A stretch of 64,000 nt of DNA from Halorubrum sp. PV6 (GTDB lineage Archaea; Halobacteriota; Halobacteria; Halobacteriales; Haloferacaceae): assembly GCF_003990725.2 (NCBI RefSeq), contig NZ_CP030064.1:2294001-2358000 (forward strand). The letters are read 5' to 3'. The notes below the pieces were generated by a model. It saw only the letters and a list, made by a program, of their open reading frames with translations, searched no databases and was not told the DNA's origin. Below, piece by piece: positions 24,672 through 34,028 of the stretch (position 1 is the first letter of the stretch; the number at the start of each line of letters is the position of its first letter). The translations under genes were made by a program, and so were the position numbers.

Positions 24672-25662
24672 CTGACTCACCTGCGCTGATCCGCGGGTCG
24701 ATCCGGCTGTACGTCAGGTCGGCGATGAACACGCCCACGACGAGCGCCACGGTGATGACGAGGAACGTCCCCATCATCAGCGGGTAGTCGTTGGCGTTGA
24801 GCGCCGTGATCATGTAGTAGCCGAGCCCGGTGTACGAGAAGATCTGCTCTAAGATGACGGTCCCGCCGAGACGGAAGCCGAGCAGGAGCAGGAACCCCGT
24901 GTACATCGGGAGGATGGCGTTCCGCGCGACGTATCGCGTCGCGATACGGCGGTCGGAGAGCCCGCGGAGCCGCGCCACCTGTACGTAGTCGTTGCCCAGT
25001 ACCTGGATGCTGTTCCCGCGCATCGCGAGCGCCTGACCGCCGGCGGCGCCCAGCGTGTACGAGACGATGGGCAGGATGCTGTGTTTCAGCGCGCTGACGA
25101 GGAACGGCACCCCGAGGCTGCGTTCGACGCTGTTGCTGACCGTGCCCGCCGTCGGGAGCCACCCGAGCTGGTAGGCGAAGATGTACAGCGCGATGACCGC
25201 GACGACGTAGAACGGGAGCGACATCAGCGAGATGGAGACGCCGGTGACCAGCTGGTCGAAGCGGCTCCCCTCCCAGTACGCCTGCAGCGACCCGATGAAG
25301 ATGCCGATGACGAAGACCAGAATCGTCGAGACGAGCACGACGAACACGGTCCACGGCGCGGCCTTGGCTATCACCGCCACCACGGGCTCACCGAGCGAGA
25401 TGGACTCGCCGAGGTTGCCCTGGAACAGCGCGAGCATGTAGTCGATGTACTGCTGCCACAGCGGTTCGTTGGGCCGGATGTTCTGGAGGTTCGCGATTCT
25501 CGCGTCGACCTCGTCGGCCGGCACCCCCTGTCGCAGCAGTTGCGCGCGCAGCAGCGTGAACGGACCGCCGGGCAGGAGCCGAACTAGCCCGAACGTCAGC
25601 GACGCTACGAGGAAGACCGTGACGAACACTCTGGCGGTCCGCCGCACGTAGTAGTTGACCAT
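24658..25662 (-). CDS. ABC importer permease (DppB/OppB type)
   Basis: The 334-residue permease begins MVNYYVRRTARVFVTVFLVA, the usual first helix of the B-type subunit, with the LLPGGPF loop and the DARIANLQNIRPNEPLWQQYIDYM region found between helices 1 and 2 in this family. The coupling segment is YVQVARLRGLSDRRIATRYVARNAILP. It lies 21 bases after the binding-protein gene and overlaps the C-type permease, in one five-gene operon. Confidence 0.91.
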   Translation of the reverse strand: MVNYYVRRTARVFVTVFLVASLTFGLVRLLPGGPFTLLRAQLLRQGVPADEVDARIANLQNIRPNEPLWQQYIDYMLALFQGNLGESISLGEPVVAVIAKAAPWTVFVVLVSTILVFVIGIFIGSLQAYWEGSRFDQLVTGVSISLMSLPFYVVAVIALYIFAYQLGWLPTAGTVSNSVERSLGVPFLVSALKHSILPIVSYTLGAAGGQALAMRGNSIQVLGNDYVQVARLRGLSDRRIATRYVARNAILPMYTGFLLLLGFRLGGTVILEQIFSYTGLGYYMITALNANDYPLMMGTFLVITVALVVGVFIADLTYSRIDPRISAGESDEAY

Positions 25663-25683
25663 TGCGTATTCGAGCTCGTGTGA

Positions 25684-27480
25684 TTACTGCTTTGCGCCCA
25701 GCTTGCCCTGCTTCGGGAGCCAGTGCGAGGGCCACTTGACGCCGCGAGCGGGGTCGTCTTCGCCGGCGACGTTCCACTCGGCGTCGGTGAGCCACGACTG
25801 GTCGACCTTGGCGACGAGGCTCAACACCGGGATGTTCTGGTTGTGGTGCCACGCGACGCGCTTGACCGTCTCTTCGACGGCCGCCTCGTCCTGCGACGTT
25901 GCGACCGAGGTGATCTCTTCGAGGGGGTCGAGCGTCATCTCGCCGGAGCCGTCCATCGCGGGGACGGTGTGTTCGCCCTCGGGGAAGTTGTGGCCGCCGT
26001 CGATGTCCGGGATCTTCATCTGCCAGCGCAGCGGGAAGTACGGGAACGACGAGCGGGCGCCGCCGGGAAGCCAGTAGAAGGCGCCCATCGTGAAGTTGGA
26101 CTCGATGTAGGCGCCGAAGTAGTCGCCCTGCGGGAGCGAGTTGATCTCGAAGTCGAACCCGAAGGAGTTGAGCTGGTCGACGACCGTGTTGGTCGCCGTC
26201 GTCCAGTCGGTCCAGCCGGCCGGGGTGATGTAGCTGCCGCCGAGCGCGTTGCCGTCGCCGTCTTGCCACGTGCCGTCGGACTTGGTGTAGCCGGCCTCGC
26301 GGAGCAGCGAGGCGGCCTTCTCTGTGTTGGACGCGTTCGGACCGTACCCCTCGAAGCTGTCGAGGTCGTCGCCGAGCCACGTCTCCTGGTCTTCCGGCGG
26401 GATGCCGGTGACCTTCGGTGCGGGGGTTTTCGTCCGCGGCCCCGAGTTGTCGGCGACCTGCTGGCGGTTGATCACGTGTGCGATAGCCTGTCGAACCTTC
26501 CGTTTGCCGAAGTCCTCGTCGTCGTGGTTGAAAATGGCGCCGTACCCCCACTTGGCCGGGAGCTGAACCTCCTCGACGCGGTCCGGGAAGTTGGCGACGA
26601 TGGTCGGCGGGGTAAACAGACTGGAGACGACGTCGAGTTCACCGCCCAGCAGTCCCTGCTGGAGCGCGGTGTTGTCGGTGCGGGTGAGCAGCTCGTACGT
26701 GTTGTAATTGACGTTGTCGGCGGCGTGGAAGTTCTCGTTGCGGCGCAGCGTCCAGCCCTGATCGCTTTTCGACTCGAACGAGAACGGGCCGTTGCCGTGG
26801 ATGTCTTCTTCCCACTTGAACTGCTGGACGGCCGAGGCCTCCTGATCGAGGAACTTCTCGTAAACCGGCTGATACGCGTGAATCCGGAGGTCGCCGTTCG
26901 CCAGCGTGTGTTTGATGATCTGCGGGTTCGTCGGATCGCTCAGGTTCAACACGACCGTCTTGTCGTCGTCGCCCTGCTCGACGCTCTCGACGTAGTCCCA
27001 GAGCGTGGCGCCCGTCTTCTGCATCAGCTTGAACTGCGTGATGACGTCGCCGGCCGTCACGTCGTCGCCGGTGTCCCACGCGAGGTCGTCGCGCAGCGTG
27101 AGCGTCACGGTCGTCCCGTCGAACGACCAGTCGGAGAGGCCCGCAAGTTCGAACTCCTGCGTCGTGAAGTTGTACGCGGCGAAGCGCTCGAAGAGGTGGT
27201 TCCCGGCGATCCAGTCGTAGTTCTGGGTCGCCATCGGGTTCACGTGCATGTTCGTCGGAACCCCGTTGTTGGTCGCCCCGACGAGGGTCGTGTCGACGAC
27301 GCCCGATCCACCGGTGCCGTCGCTCCCGTCGCTTCCGTCGCTCCCGTCGCTTCCGTCGCCACCGCCACCGCCGCTGCTGTCGGTACAGCCGGCGAGGGCT
27401 GCGGCACCCGACGCGCCGGTGAGCGTCACGAAGTGCCGTCGGCTAATCATATCGCTATAGTTGTCGGTAGGGTCTGACAT
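25684..27480 (-). CDS. Tat-exported lipoprotein substrate-binding protein (SBP_bac_5 family)
   Basis: The 598-residue protein is the binding component of the importer. Its signal MISRRHFVTLTGASGAAALAGC carries the twin-arginine motif and a lipobox, so it should be Tat-exported and lipid-anchored. A linker of GSD repeats follows the Cys, as in many haloarchaeal binding proteins. Family-5 features include DLAWDTGDDVTAGDVITQFK and GKRKVRQAIAHVINRQQV. The ligand is unknown. Family 5 binds peptides, nickel or glyco-oligomers, and the neighbourhood favours a sugar. The ATG at 27480 (MSDPTDNYSD) was chosen; 27450 is the next candidate. It is the first gene of the operon. Confidence 0.9.
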   Translation of the reverse strand: MSDPTDNYSDMISRRHFVTLTGASGAAALAGCTDSSGGGGGDGSDGSDGSDGSDGTGGSGVVDTTLVGATNNGVPTNMHVNPMATQNYDWIAGNHLFERFAAYNFTTQEFELAGLSDWSFDGTTVTLTLRDDLAWDTGDDVTAGDVITQFKLMQKTGATLWDYVESVEQGDDDKTVVLNLSDPTNPQIIKHTLANGDLRIHAYQPVYEKFLDQEASAVQQFKWEEDIHGNGPFSFESKSDQGWTLRRNENFHAADNVNYNTYELLTRTDNTALQQGLLGGELDVVSSLFTPPTIVANFPDRVEEVQLPAKWGYGAIFNHDDEDFGKRKVRQAIAHVINRQQVADNSGPRTKTPAPKVTGIPPEDQETWLGDDLDSFEGYGPNASNTEKAASLLREAGYTKSDGTWQDGDGNALGGSYITPAGWTDWTTATNTVVDQLNSFGFDFEINSLPQGDYFGAYIESNFTMGAFYWLPGGARSSFPYFPLRWQMKIPDIDGGHNFPEGEHTVPAMDGSGEMTLDPLEEITSVATSQDEAAVEETVKRVAWHHNQNIPVLSLVAKVDQSWLTDAEWNVAGEDDPARGVKWPSHWLPKQGKLGAKQ

Positions 27481-27657
27481 TGAACAGTGAAATCGTTCTC
27501 TCATCTATTATTAAATGTTATGGTAAATGGTCTATCATCGCAGACACAGCCACCTGTACGACGAGACGAGAGGGCAGCGTAGACGGGGGATCGCGCTCTC
27601 GCGCCGGAGATCGGTCGCAACAAAAGAATTAACCCGTGAGATTCGGTATCATGAATA
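27481..27657. promoter_or_regulatory. Divergent promoter region of the importer and peroxidase-like genes
   Basis: The gap carries a minus-strand TATA-like TTTAATA (about 27508-27515), about 30 bases before the binding-protein start, and AT-rich sequence before the plus-strand gene at 27658, with GAATTAACC at about 27626. The segment around 27505-27530 is AT-rich and the most likely site for regulator binding. A shared regulator for the two divergent units is plausible. Confidence 0.4.
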
Positions 27658-28983
27658 ATGCGATCAGATAAGCCGCAGGACCTTCCTCGCCGGAGTTTCG
27701 TCCGCGCCGCCGTCGCCATCGGCGGGACGAGCGCCCTTTCGGCGTGCCTCGAAACGGAGCAGGACCAACTCGGTGAGGTCGGTGGCGCCGCCGAGACGAC
27801 GGCGGCGGACGCCGACGGCCCGACGTTTCCCAGAGGCGACCTGTCGGCCGTCCCGGCCGGCCAGCACCGGTGGGGAGAGTGGCTGGTGCGCGACGCACAC
27901 GGGAACACCGTGCCGCCACAACAGCTCGTGGCGATCGGTCTCACCTACGAGGGGTCGGCCCCGCCGACCGACGACGAGCGAGCCGGCGTCGAAGCGTCCC
28001 TGCAACTGCTCGAACGGGCGTTCCAGTGGGGGACTGGCGGGAACGCCGGCGCGAGTTTCCACCGCGGGCTCCTGTTTATGCTCGGCTACGCGCCGTCGTA
28101 CTTCGACCGGGTCGGCGACGTGCCCGAGGGGCTCCCGACGCCGGAGTCGGTCTTGGAGGCCCTCGGCGAGGACCCCGCACGCGCGGACGACTACGACGCG
28201 GTGTTGATCCTCACGAGCGACATCGGCTCCATCCTCCTCTCGGCGGAGGAGGCGCTTTTCGGCGGGCTCGACGAACTCAACGGGCTGCCGGTCGAGTCGA
28301 CGTTCGAGGGAGTCTTCTCGAAGGCGGGCCGGCACGTCGGCTACGTCGGCAAGGGGCTGCCGGCGGACAAGCTCGACCACGAGGGGATTCCGGAGAACGC
28401 CCCGCTGTCGATGGGGTATAAATCCGGGTTCCGCGACAACCTCCCGAGCGAGGACCGCGTCACCATCGACGAGGGACCGATGGCCGGCGGGACGACCATC
28501 GCCTCCTCGACGCTCCGGATCGATCTGGACCGCTGGTACGAGCAAGGTCAGGAGGAACGGACCGCGGAGATGTTCTGTCCGGCACACGACCCGGACGACA
28601 TCGGGACGACCGGCGACAAGCTCGGCGGGGACAGCGGCGTCACCGAGGCGGACGTCGAGAACATCGACCGCCACGCCGAGGAGTACGACCGCGTCGGCCA
28701 CACCCAGAAGGTCGCTCGCGCACGCGACGACGACTTCGAGGCCCGGATCCTCCGCCGGACCGAGGGGGTCGCCGACACCGTCCGCGACGGGGCCGGCTTC
28801 CAGTTCAACTCGGTCCAGAAGTCGATGACCGACTTCGTCGAGACGCGGAAAGCGATGGACCCGGAGGAGTACGACCACGACGTGGCGGCCGACGCCCACG
28901 GCATCGACGACTACCTGGAGACGCTCCGCCGCGGCAGTTACCTCGCGCCGCCGCGCGAGAAGCGCGCGCTCCCGGTGATCTGA
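27658..28983 (+). CDS. Tat-exported lipoprotein related to Dyp-type peroxidases
   Basis: The 441-residue protein starts with a Tat signal PRRSFVRAAVAIGGTSALSAC, with lipobox Cys at 30. The body shows weak but ordered likeness to Dyp-type peroxidases: GFRDN at 257-261 (the GFKDG motif with the catalytic Asp kept), STLRIDLDRWYEQ at 284-296, VGHTQKVARAR at 346-356 with a candidate heme-binding His348, ILRRTEG at 364-370 and FQFNSVQKSMTDFVETRKAM at 381-400. I recall a haloarchaeal family of this type (DUF7405). Peroxidase activity is inferred, not shown. The next gene starts after one base, so the two are co-expressed. Confidence 0.72.
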   Translation: MRSDKPQDLPRRSFVRAAVAIGGTSALSACLETEQDQLGEVGGAAETTAADADGPTFPRGDLSAVPAGQHRWGEWLVRDAHGNTVPPQQLVAIGLTYEGSAPPTDDERAGVEASLQLLERAFQWGTGGNAGASFHRGLLFMLGYAPSYFDRVGDVPEGLPTPESVLEALGEDPARADDYDAVLILTSDIGSILLSAEEALFGGLDELNGLPVESTFEGVFSKAGRHVGYVGKGLPADKLDHEGIPENAPLSMGYKSGFRDNLPSEDRVTIDEGPMAGGTTIASSTLRIDLDRWYEQGQEERTAEMFCPAHDPDDIGTTGDKLGGDSGVTEADVENIDRHAEEYDRVGHTQKVARARDDDFEARILRRTEGVADTVRDGAGFQFNSVQKSMTDFVETRKAMDPEEYDHDVAADAHGIDDYLETLRRGSYLAPPREKRALPVI

Positions 28984-28984
28984 G

Positions 28985-30691
28985 ATGCGGGACGGTGGAC
29001 GCGCCGTCCTCGTGGCCCTGCTCCTCGTCCTCGCCGGCTGTTCGGCGGGGGGCGCGTTCGGGACGGGCGGCGACGACGCGGGCCGGGAGCCGGCCCGACT
29101 GCAGTTCGAAGACGCGACGGCGGCGTCGGGGCTCTCGTACGAGGCGACCGGCACCGGCGTCGGCAGCGGGAACTCGGGCGTCTACGTCGCCGACGTGAAC
29201 CGCGACTCGTGGCCGGACATCCTCGCCACCGGCGGGGCGGAGCCGGCGCTGTTCGTCAACGACGGCGGGACGTTCACACGGCGGGAGGCGCTGCCGGGCG
29301 TCCCCGGCGAGATCAAAAGCGCCGCGTTCGTCGACGTCGAGGGCGACGGCTGGCCCGACCTGCTTCTGTTCGGCAAAGACGGGACGGTCCGGGCGTACCA
29401 CAACGACGAGGGGACCTTCGAGCCGACCGACTACGGCATCGGGACCCTCTCGTACCCGCTCGGCGCGACGGCCGCCGACTACGACGGCGACGGCGACCAG
29501 GACCTGTTCGTCTACCAGTCGGGGTCCTGGCGCGAGTCGAAGCCGGCGGGCTACTTCAACCTCAACACGACCGTCGACACCGACAACGGGCACCCGAACT
29601 ACCTCTACGAGAACGTCAACGGGTCGTTCGAGCGCGTCCGGACGGACGACATCGGAGGCGACCACTGGAGCCTGGCGGCGAGTTTCGCCGACCTGACCGG
29701 CGACGGCCGCCCCGACATCCACGTCGCCAATGACTACAACGACGACACGCTCTACGTCAACCGCGGCGGCGGGTCGTTCGAGCGCCGGTCGCTCGGCGGG
29801 TCGACGGCGCGGAACGGGATGGCCTCCGAGGTGGCCGACGTGACGGGCGACGGGCGGCCGGACGTGTTCGTCTCGAACATCTGGTTCCCGGATTTACAGG
29901 CGAACATGGAGCCCGAGCGCTACGACCGGCTGAAACGGCTCTTGGAGTTCGTGATCCACTCCAGCCGGACGAAGGGGAACACGCTGCTCGTCGGGCAGGG
30001 CGACGGCACGTTCACTGATCAGGCCGACGGCCTCGGCGTCCGCCGGGGCGGGTGGGGGTGGGCCGCGAGCATGACCGACTTCGACAACGACGGCGACCGC
30101 GACCTGGTCCACACGACCCAACACGTCATCAGAGTCGACCGGGAGGACCCCGTCTACACCTACCCAATGGCGTTCCAGTCGAACCGGAGCGCCGCCGGCG
30201 ACGACGGCGCGTTCACGCGCGTGAACAAGACGGTAAACGGGATGCGAGAGACCGACGGCCGGGGGTTAGCCACCCTCGATTACGACCGCGACGGGGCACA
30301 GGAGCTCGTCGTCGCGACGTACGACGACCCGTTCGTCGTCTACGACAACGCCGGGACCGGCGACCGCAACAGCGTCCAGTTCCGCGTCGTCGACGACGCC
30401 GGCGCGACCGCGCTCGGCGCCGAGGTGACCGTGACGGCCGACGGCGAGCAGACGGGAGAACAGAAGATCCACCAGACGGACAACACGGACTACCTCTCGC
30501 AGGACTCGCGGGTCGAACACGTCGGCGTCGGCGACGCGGAGACGGTGTCGCTGCGCGTCGTCTGGCCCGACGGCACCGAACGCCGGTTCGAGGACGTCGA
30601 CGCGAACCAGCGGTTCCGGATAGCCGAGTCCGGGATCGTCGCGGTGTCGTCCACGGCGGCCGAGGGGTCGGCCGATCCCGACTCATCATAA
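28985..30691 (+). CDS. CRTAC1-type lipoprotein with FG-GAP/VCBS repeats and ASPIC/UnbV domain
   Basis: The 568-residue protein has a signal peptide ending LVLAGC (Cys19), then a beta-propeller of FG-GAP/VCBS repeats recognisable as YVADVNRDSWPDILATGG, FVDVEGDGWPDLLLFG, AADYDGDGDQDLFVYQ, FADLTGDGRPDIHVAN, VADVTGDGRPDVFVSN and MTDFDNDGDRDLVHTT, each with a DxDxDG-like calcium loop. The C-terminal part (about 455-545) matches the ASPIC/UnbV region (VRVVWPDG-like, then RFEDVDANQRFRI). It is lipid-anchored outside the cell and probably binds or organises a partner, most likely the peroxidase-like protein encoded one base upstream. Confidence 0.85.
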   Translation: MRDGGRAVLVALLLVLAGCSAGGAFGTGGDDAGREPARLQFEDATAASGLSYEATGTGVGSGNSGVYVADVNRDSWPDILATGGAEPALFVNDGGTFTRREALPGVPGEIKSAAFVDVEGDGWPDLLLFGKDGTVRAYHNDEGTFEPTDYGIGTLSYPLGATAADYDGDGDQDLFVYQSGSWRESKPAGYFNLNTTVDTDNGHPNYLYENVNGSFERVRTDDIGGDHWSLAASFADLTGDGRPDIHVANDYNDDTLYVNRGGGSFERRSLGGSTARNGMASEVADVTGDGRPDVFVSNIWFPDLQANMEPERYDRLKRLLEFVIHSSRTKGNTLLVGQGDGTFTDQADGLGVRRGGWGWAASMTDFDNDGDRDLVHTTQHVIRVDREDPVYTYPMAFQSNRSAAGDDGAFTRVNKTVNGMRETDGRGLATLDYDRDGAQELVVATYDDPFVVYDNAGTGDRNSVQFRVVDDAGATALGAEVTVTADGEQTGEQKIHQTDNTDYLSQDSRVEHVGVGDAETVSLRVVWPDGTERRFEDVDANQRFRIAESGIVAVSSTAAEGSADPDSS

Positions 30692-30699
30692 ATTATAAA
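30692..30699 (+). promoter_or_regulatory. TATA box of the GH3 gene
   Basis: ATTATAAA starts immediately after the CRTAC1 stop codon and lies about 25 bases before the GH3 ATG at 30724, so the glycosidase has its own leaderless promoter. Confidence 0.55.
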
Positions 30700-30723
30700 T
30701 CGCCTTAGCGGTCTTCTTTCGGT

Positions 30724-32955
30724 ATGCAGTCGAGTAGCAAGCAGCCGCTATATAAAGACGATACTGTCACTCTCACGAAGCGCGTCGACGACCTTCTGGA
30801 GAGGATGACACTCGAAGAGAAGGCCGGGCAGCTCGTCGGGACGTGGGCCGGGCAGCTCAGCGAGTTCAAGTCGGTCGACGACGTCGCCGACGAGGTCCGG
30901 GAACACGGGGTCGGCGCCGTCGCGTCGTTCGGGTGGGGCGGTGCGGTCGACATGCGGCTGGACGACATCGTGGAGAACGTAAACCGGCTCCAGGAGGTCG
31001 CCCTCTCGGAGACCCGCCTCGGGATTCCGCTGCTGTTCAACGTCGACGCCGTCCACGGTCACGCCTACGTGGCCGAGGGGACGGCGTTCCCGAACGGGCT
31101 CGGCGTCGGCGCGACGTGGGACGCGGACAGGGCGGAACAGGCCGCCGCCGTCACCGCGACCGAGGTCCGGCGATCCGGCGCACACCAGAACTACTCGCCG
31201 ACCTGTGACGTGGCCCGCGACCCCCGGTGGGGGCGCGCGTTCGAGACGTTCGGCGAGAGCCCGTACCTCTGCGGGAAGCTGGCGGCGGGGAAGGTACGCG
31301 GGTATCAGGGAGACGGCATCGAGGAGCGAGACTCGGTCATCGCGACGGCGAAGCACTTCCCGGCGTACAGCGAGCCCGCGCGCGGCGAGGACGCCGCGCC
31401 GGTCGAGGTGTCCGAGTACGTGCTGCGGAACGTCTTCCTCCCGTCGTTCTTCGAGGCGCTCGACGAGGACGTCGAGTCGGTGATGCCGTGTTACAACGCC
31501 ATCGACGGCGAACCGGCGCACGGCTCGCGCCGGTACCTCACCGACCTGCTCCGGGGGACGCTCGGCTTCGACGGGACCATCGTCTCCGACTGGAGCGGCG
31601 TCCAGATGCTCCACGGCGACCACAAGATAACCGAGGACCACCGCGGCTCGGTCCGACAGACGCGCGATGCGGGACTCGACATCGCGTCCGTGGACGCGGT
31701 CGACCACGCCGAGCATCTCGTGTCCTTAGTCGAGGAGGGCGAGCTCGCCGAGGCGACCGTCGACGAGAGCGTCAGGCGCGTCCTCGAACAGAAGTTCCGT
31801 CTCGGCCTGTTCGAAGACGCCTTCGTCGACCTCACCGAGGCGCGCGACGTCGTCGGCGCGGACCCGCACCGCGAGGCGTCGCTCGACGCGGCCCGCGAGT
31901 CGATGACGCTCCTGAAGAACGACGACCTGCTCCCGCTCGACGGCGACGAGGACGTGTTGGTCGCCGGCCCGAACGCCGACGAACCGGTCCACCAGCTCGG
32001 CGGGTGGAGCGTCCCCGACGCCGAGGGCACGGACATCGTGACGGTGCGCGACGGCATCGGCGCGGTCACGGACGGCGAGGTCGTCTACGAACGGGGCGCG
32101 ACCATGAACGACGAGCTCGACGTCGACGCAGCCGTGGAGGCGGCCGCCGACGTCGACGTGGCCGTCGTCGCGGTCGGCGAGCCGTGGTACCTCCACGAGT
32201 TCGGCCCGTCGGTGGACACCGGCACCGAACCCGACGAGTTCCCCAACCGCCACTCGCTCGCGCTCCCCGACGCGCAGCGCGACCTCGTTGAGGCCATCCA
32301 CGAGACGGGGACGCCCGTCGTCGGCGTGTTGGTCACCGGCCGGCCGCTCATCCTCGACTGGATGGCCGAGCACGTGCCGGCGCTGCTCATGGCGTACTAC
32401 CCCGGAACGATGGGCGGGCGGGCCGTCGCCGAGACGCTGTTCGGCGAGAACGAGCCCGGCGGCCGGCTCCCGATTTCGATTCCGAGATCCGAGGGCCACC
32501 TGCCGACCCGGTTCAACCACTTCCCGCACCCGACACCGATCGGGCAGGACGAACACCCCTCGTCGTACGACCCCCTCTTCGAGTTCGGACACGGACTCAG
32601 CTACGCCGAGTTCGAGTACGGCGAGGCGACGCTCGACGCCTCGACCATCGGCCCTCACGAGACGACGACCCTGCAGGTCCCGGTCGAGAACGTGAGCGAC
32701 CGAGCCGGCACCGAGGTCGTCCAGGTGTACGTCACCGACCACGCCAGCGCCACGGTGACCCCGGTCCGCGAGCTCCGCGGCTTCGAGCGCGTCTCGCTCG
32801 ACGCCGGGGAAGCGACCACGGTGGAGGTCAAGCTCGACGCGGCGTCGTTCGGCCGGGTTGACGACGACGGCGTCCGCCAGACGGACGCCGGCGAGTACAC
32901 GGTTCGCGTCGGCGAGCAGACGGTCGAGCTGCGCGTCGAAACGACCTACAACTGA
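30724..32955 (+). CDS. Glycoside hydrolase family 3 (beta-glucosidase-like)
   Basis: The 743-residue enzyme has the full GH3 layout: an N-terminal barrel with LLFNVDAVHGHA (Asp108), SPTCDVARDPRWGRAFETFGE and TAKHFPAY, and the nucleophile Asp289 in GFDGTIVSDWSG; an alpha/beta sandwich with VLVAGPNAD and LLMAYYPGTMGGRAVAETLFG; and a C-terminal fibronectin-type III-like domain (about 630-740). No signal peptide is seen, so it acts in the cytoplasm on an imported glycoside. Substrate preference (glucoside or xyloside) cannot be read. It sits between the importer cluster and the TrmB regulator and overlaps the latter by ten bases tail to tail. Confidence 0.92.
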   Translation: MQSSSKQPLYKDDTVTLTKRVDDLLERMTLEEKAGQLVGTWAGQLSEFKSVDDVADEVREHGVGAVASFGWGGAVDMRLDDIVENVNRLQEVALSETRLGIPLLFNVDAVHGHAYVAEGTAFPNGLGVGATWDADRAEQAAAVTATEVRRSGAHQNYSPTCDVARDPRWGRAFETFGESPYLCGKLAAGKVRGYQGDGIEERDSVIATAKHFPAYSEPARGEDAAPVEVSEYVLRNVFLPSFFEALDEDVESVMPCYNAIDGEPAHGSRRYLTDLLRGTLGFDGTIVSDWSGVQMLHGDHKITEDHRGSVRQTRDAGLDIASVDAVDHAEHLVSLVEEGELAEATVDESVRRVLEQKFRLGLFEDAFVDLTEARDVVGADPHREASLDAARESMTLLKNDDLLPLDGDEDVLVAGPNADEPVHQLGGWSVPDAEGTDIVTVRDGIGAVTDGEVVYERGATMNDELDVDAAVEAAADVDVAVVAVGEPWYLHEFGPSVDTGTEPDEFPNRHSLALPDAQRDLVEAIHETGTPVVGVLVTGRPLILDWMAEHVPALLMAYYPGTMGGRAVAETLFGENEPGGRLPISIPRSEGHLPTRFNHFPHPTPIGQDEHPSSYDPLFEFGHGLSYAEFEYGEATLDASTIGPHETTTLQVPVENVSDRAGTEVVQVYVTDHASATVTPVRELRGFERVSLDAGEATTVEVKLDAASFGRVDDDGVRQTDAGEYTVRVGEQTVELRVETTYN

Positions 32956-34028
32956 GCGTCGCCGTCGAAGGCGATCGCTTCGAGCGTTATCTTCTGCGCT
33001 TCGAGGTCCTCGAAGACGGCCCCCCAGCCGCCGACGGACAGCTCTTCGGAGCCCGTGTCCAGCCACACGATGGAGTACGTCGAGAGCCGTTCGAGCGACG
33101 GGGTGTGGTTCGTGAAGATGTCCGGGTAGTAGACGTTCGTGACCGTGCCGGTGACGGTTCGGAAGGCCCTCGTCTCCACGTCGAGCCCGTCGATGGTCAC
33201 GGCGATGCTCGCGCCGGCGTGGTACAGCGCGCTCACGTCGCGGATGAACTCCTTCAGGCTGATGTACGTCTTCGGCAGCTGCTGGTTCGACGACAGCGGC
33301 TCCCACGAGTACCAGAGGCAGGTCTGAAAGTACCAGTGGTTGATAAAGGAGAGAATGTTGTCGTGGATCAGAATGCCGTAGTTCTCCTCGGCGCGCGAGT
33401 TCGGCGCGAAGTAGGTGCGGCTCCGGTCGAGGACGGCGAGGAACGGCCCCGGAATCTTGACGACGCGCATCTCCAAGTTCGGCCCCGAAAGCTCCCACTC
33501 CGCGCTCCGCTCGGCGATGTCTGGCTCGTAGTAGACGGCGACGTGAACGATCACGTCGCGGTCGGCGGCCGCCTGCAGGTCGGCTCGGAGCGACTCGAAC
33601 TGGTCTGCGGTCAAGGCGAGCTCGACGGCCACGTCGGCCTCGCGGACCTGCGTTCGGACGTGCTCTAACACCGTTTCGGCGTGTTTGACGACCCCGACGC
33701 GGTGGTCTTTGAGATCCGGCTGCTCCCACCGCTCTTCGAGTTCCTCGGCGGCGTCGGTAAAGAGGTTGCCGCGCTCCCGCAGGTGCGAGAGGATGTCGAC
33801 CGGGTCGGACGGCTCCGCGTGCAGTCGGTCTTGATCGATGGTCTCGACGAACCCCTTGGTCTCTAACGACCGAAGCGTCTCGTACACCTGTGAGGTCGGG
33901 ACGCTGGACTTCTTGGCCACGTCGACGGCCGGCAGACGCCCGTGGTCGACGAGCGTCAGGTACGCATCGGCCTCGTACCCCGTGAGGTCGGCGTTTTCCA
34001 GCGCCCGTTTGAGTGTGTCCCGGTCCAT
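32946..34028 (-). CDS. TrmB-family sugar-sensing transcriptional regulator
   Basis: The 360-residue protein has a TrmB winged helix at about 1-75 (TGYEADAYLTLVDHGRLPAVDVAKKSSVPTSQVYETLRSLETKGFV), a coiled coil, and a long sensor domain (about 110-355) of the TrmB regulator type. YFAPNSRAEENYGILIHDN and the C-terminal beta-rich segment match those sugar-binding regulators. It probably controls the nearby importer, GH3 and oxidoreductase genes in response to a sugar. The ATG at 34028 is used; a GTG two codons upstream is possible. A TATA-like stretch lies at about 34049-34056, with palindromes further upstream. Confidence 0.87.
   Translation of the reverse strand: MDRDTLKRALENADLTGYEADAYLTLVDHGRLPAVDVAKKSSVPTSQVYETLRSLETKGFVETIDQDRLHAEPSDPVDILSHLRERGNLFTDAAEELEERWEQPDLKDHRVGVVKHAETVLEHVRTQVREADVAVELALTADQFESLRADLQAAADRDVIVHVAVYYEPDIAERSAEWELSGPNLEMRVVKIPGPFLAVLDRSRTYFAPNSRAEENYGILIHDNILSFINHWYFQTCLWYSWEPLSSNQQLPKTYISLKEFIRDVSALYHAGASIAVTIDGLDVETRAFRTVTGTVTNVYYPDIFTNHTPSLERLSTYSIVWLDTGSEELSVGGWGAVFEDLEAQKITLEAIAFDGDAQL

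Noticed and set aside
27312-27375. Short repeats in the binding-protein gene that might be a minisatellite or CRISPR-like array
   Set aside because: They are codons for a GSD-repeat linker after the lipobox Cys, common in haloarchaeal lipoproteins, with no spacers.
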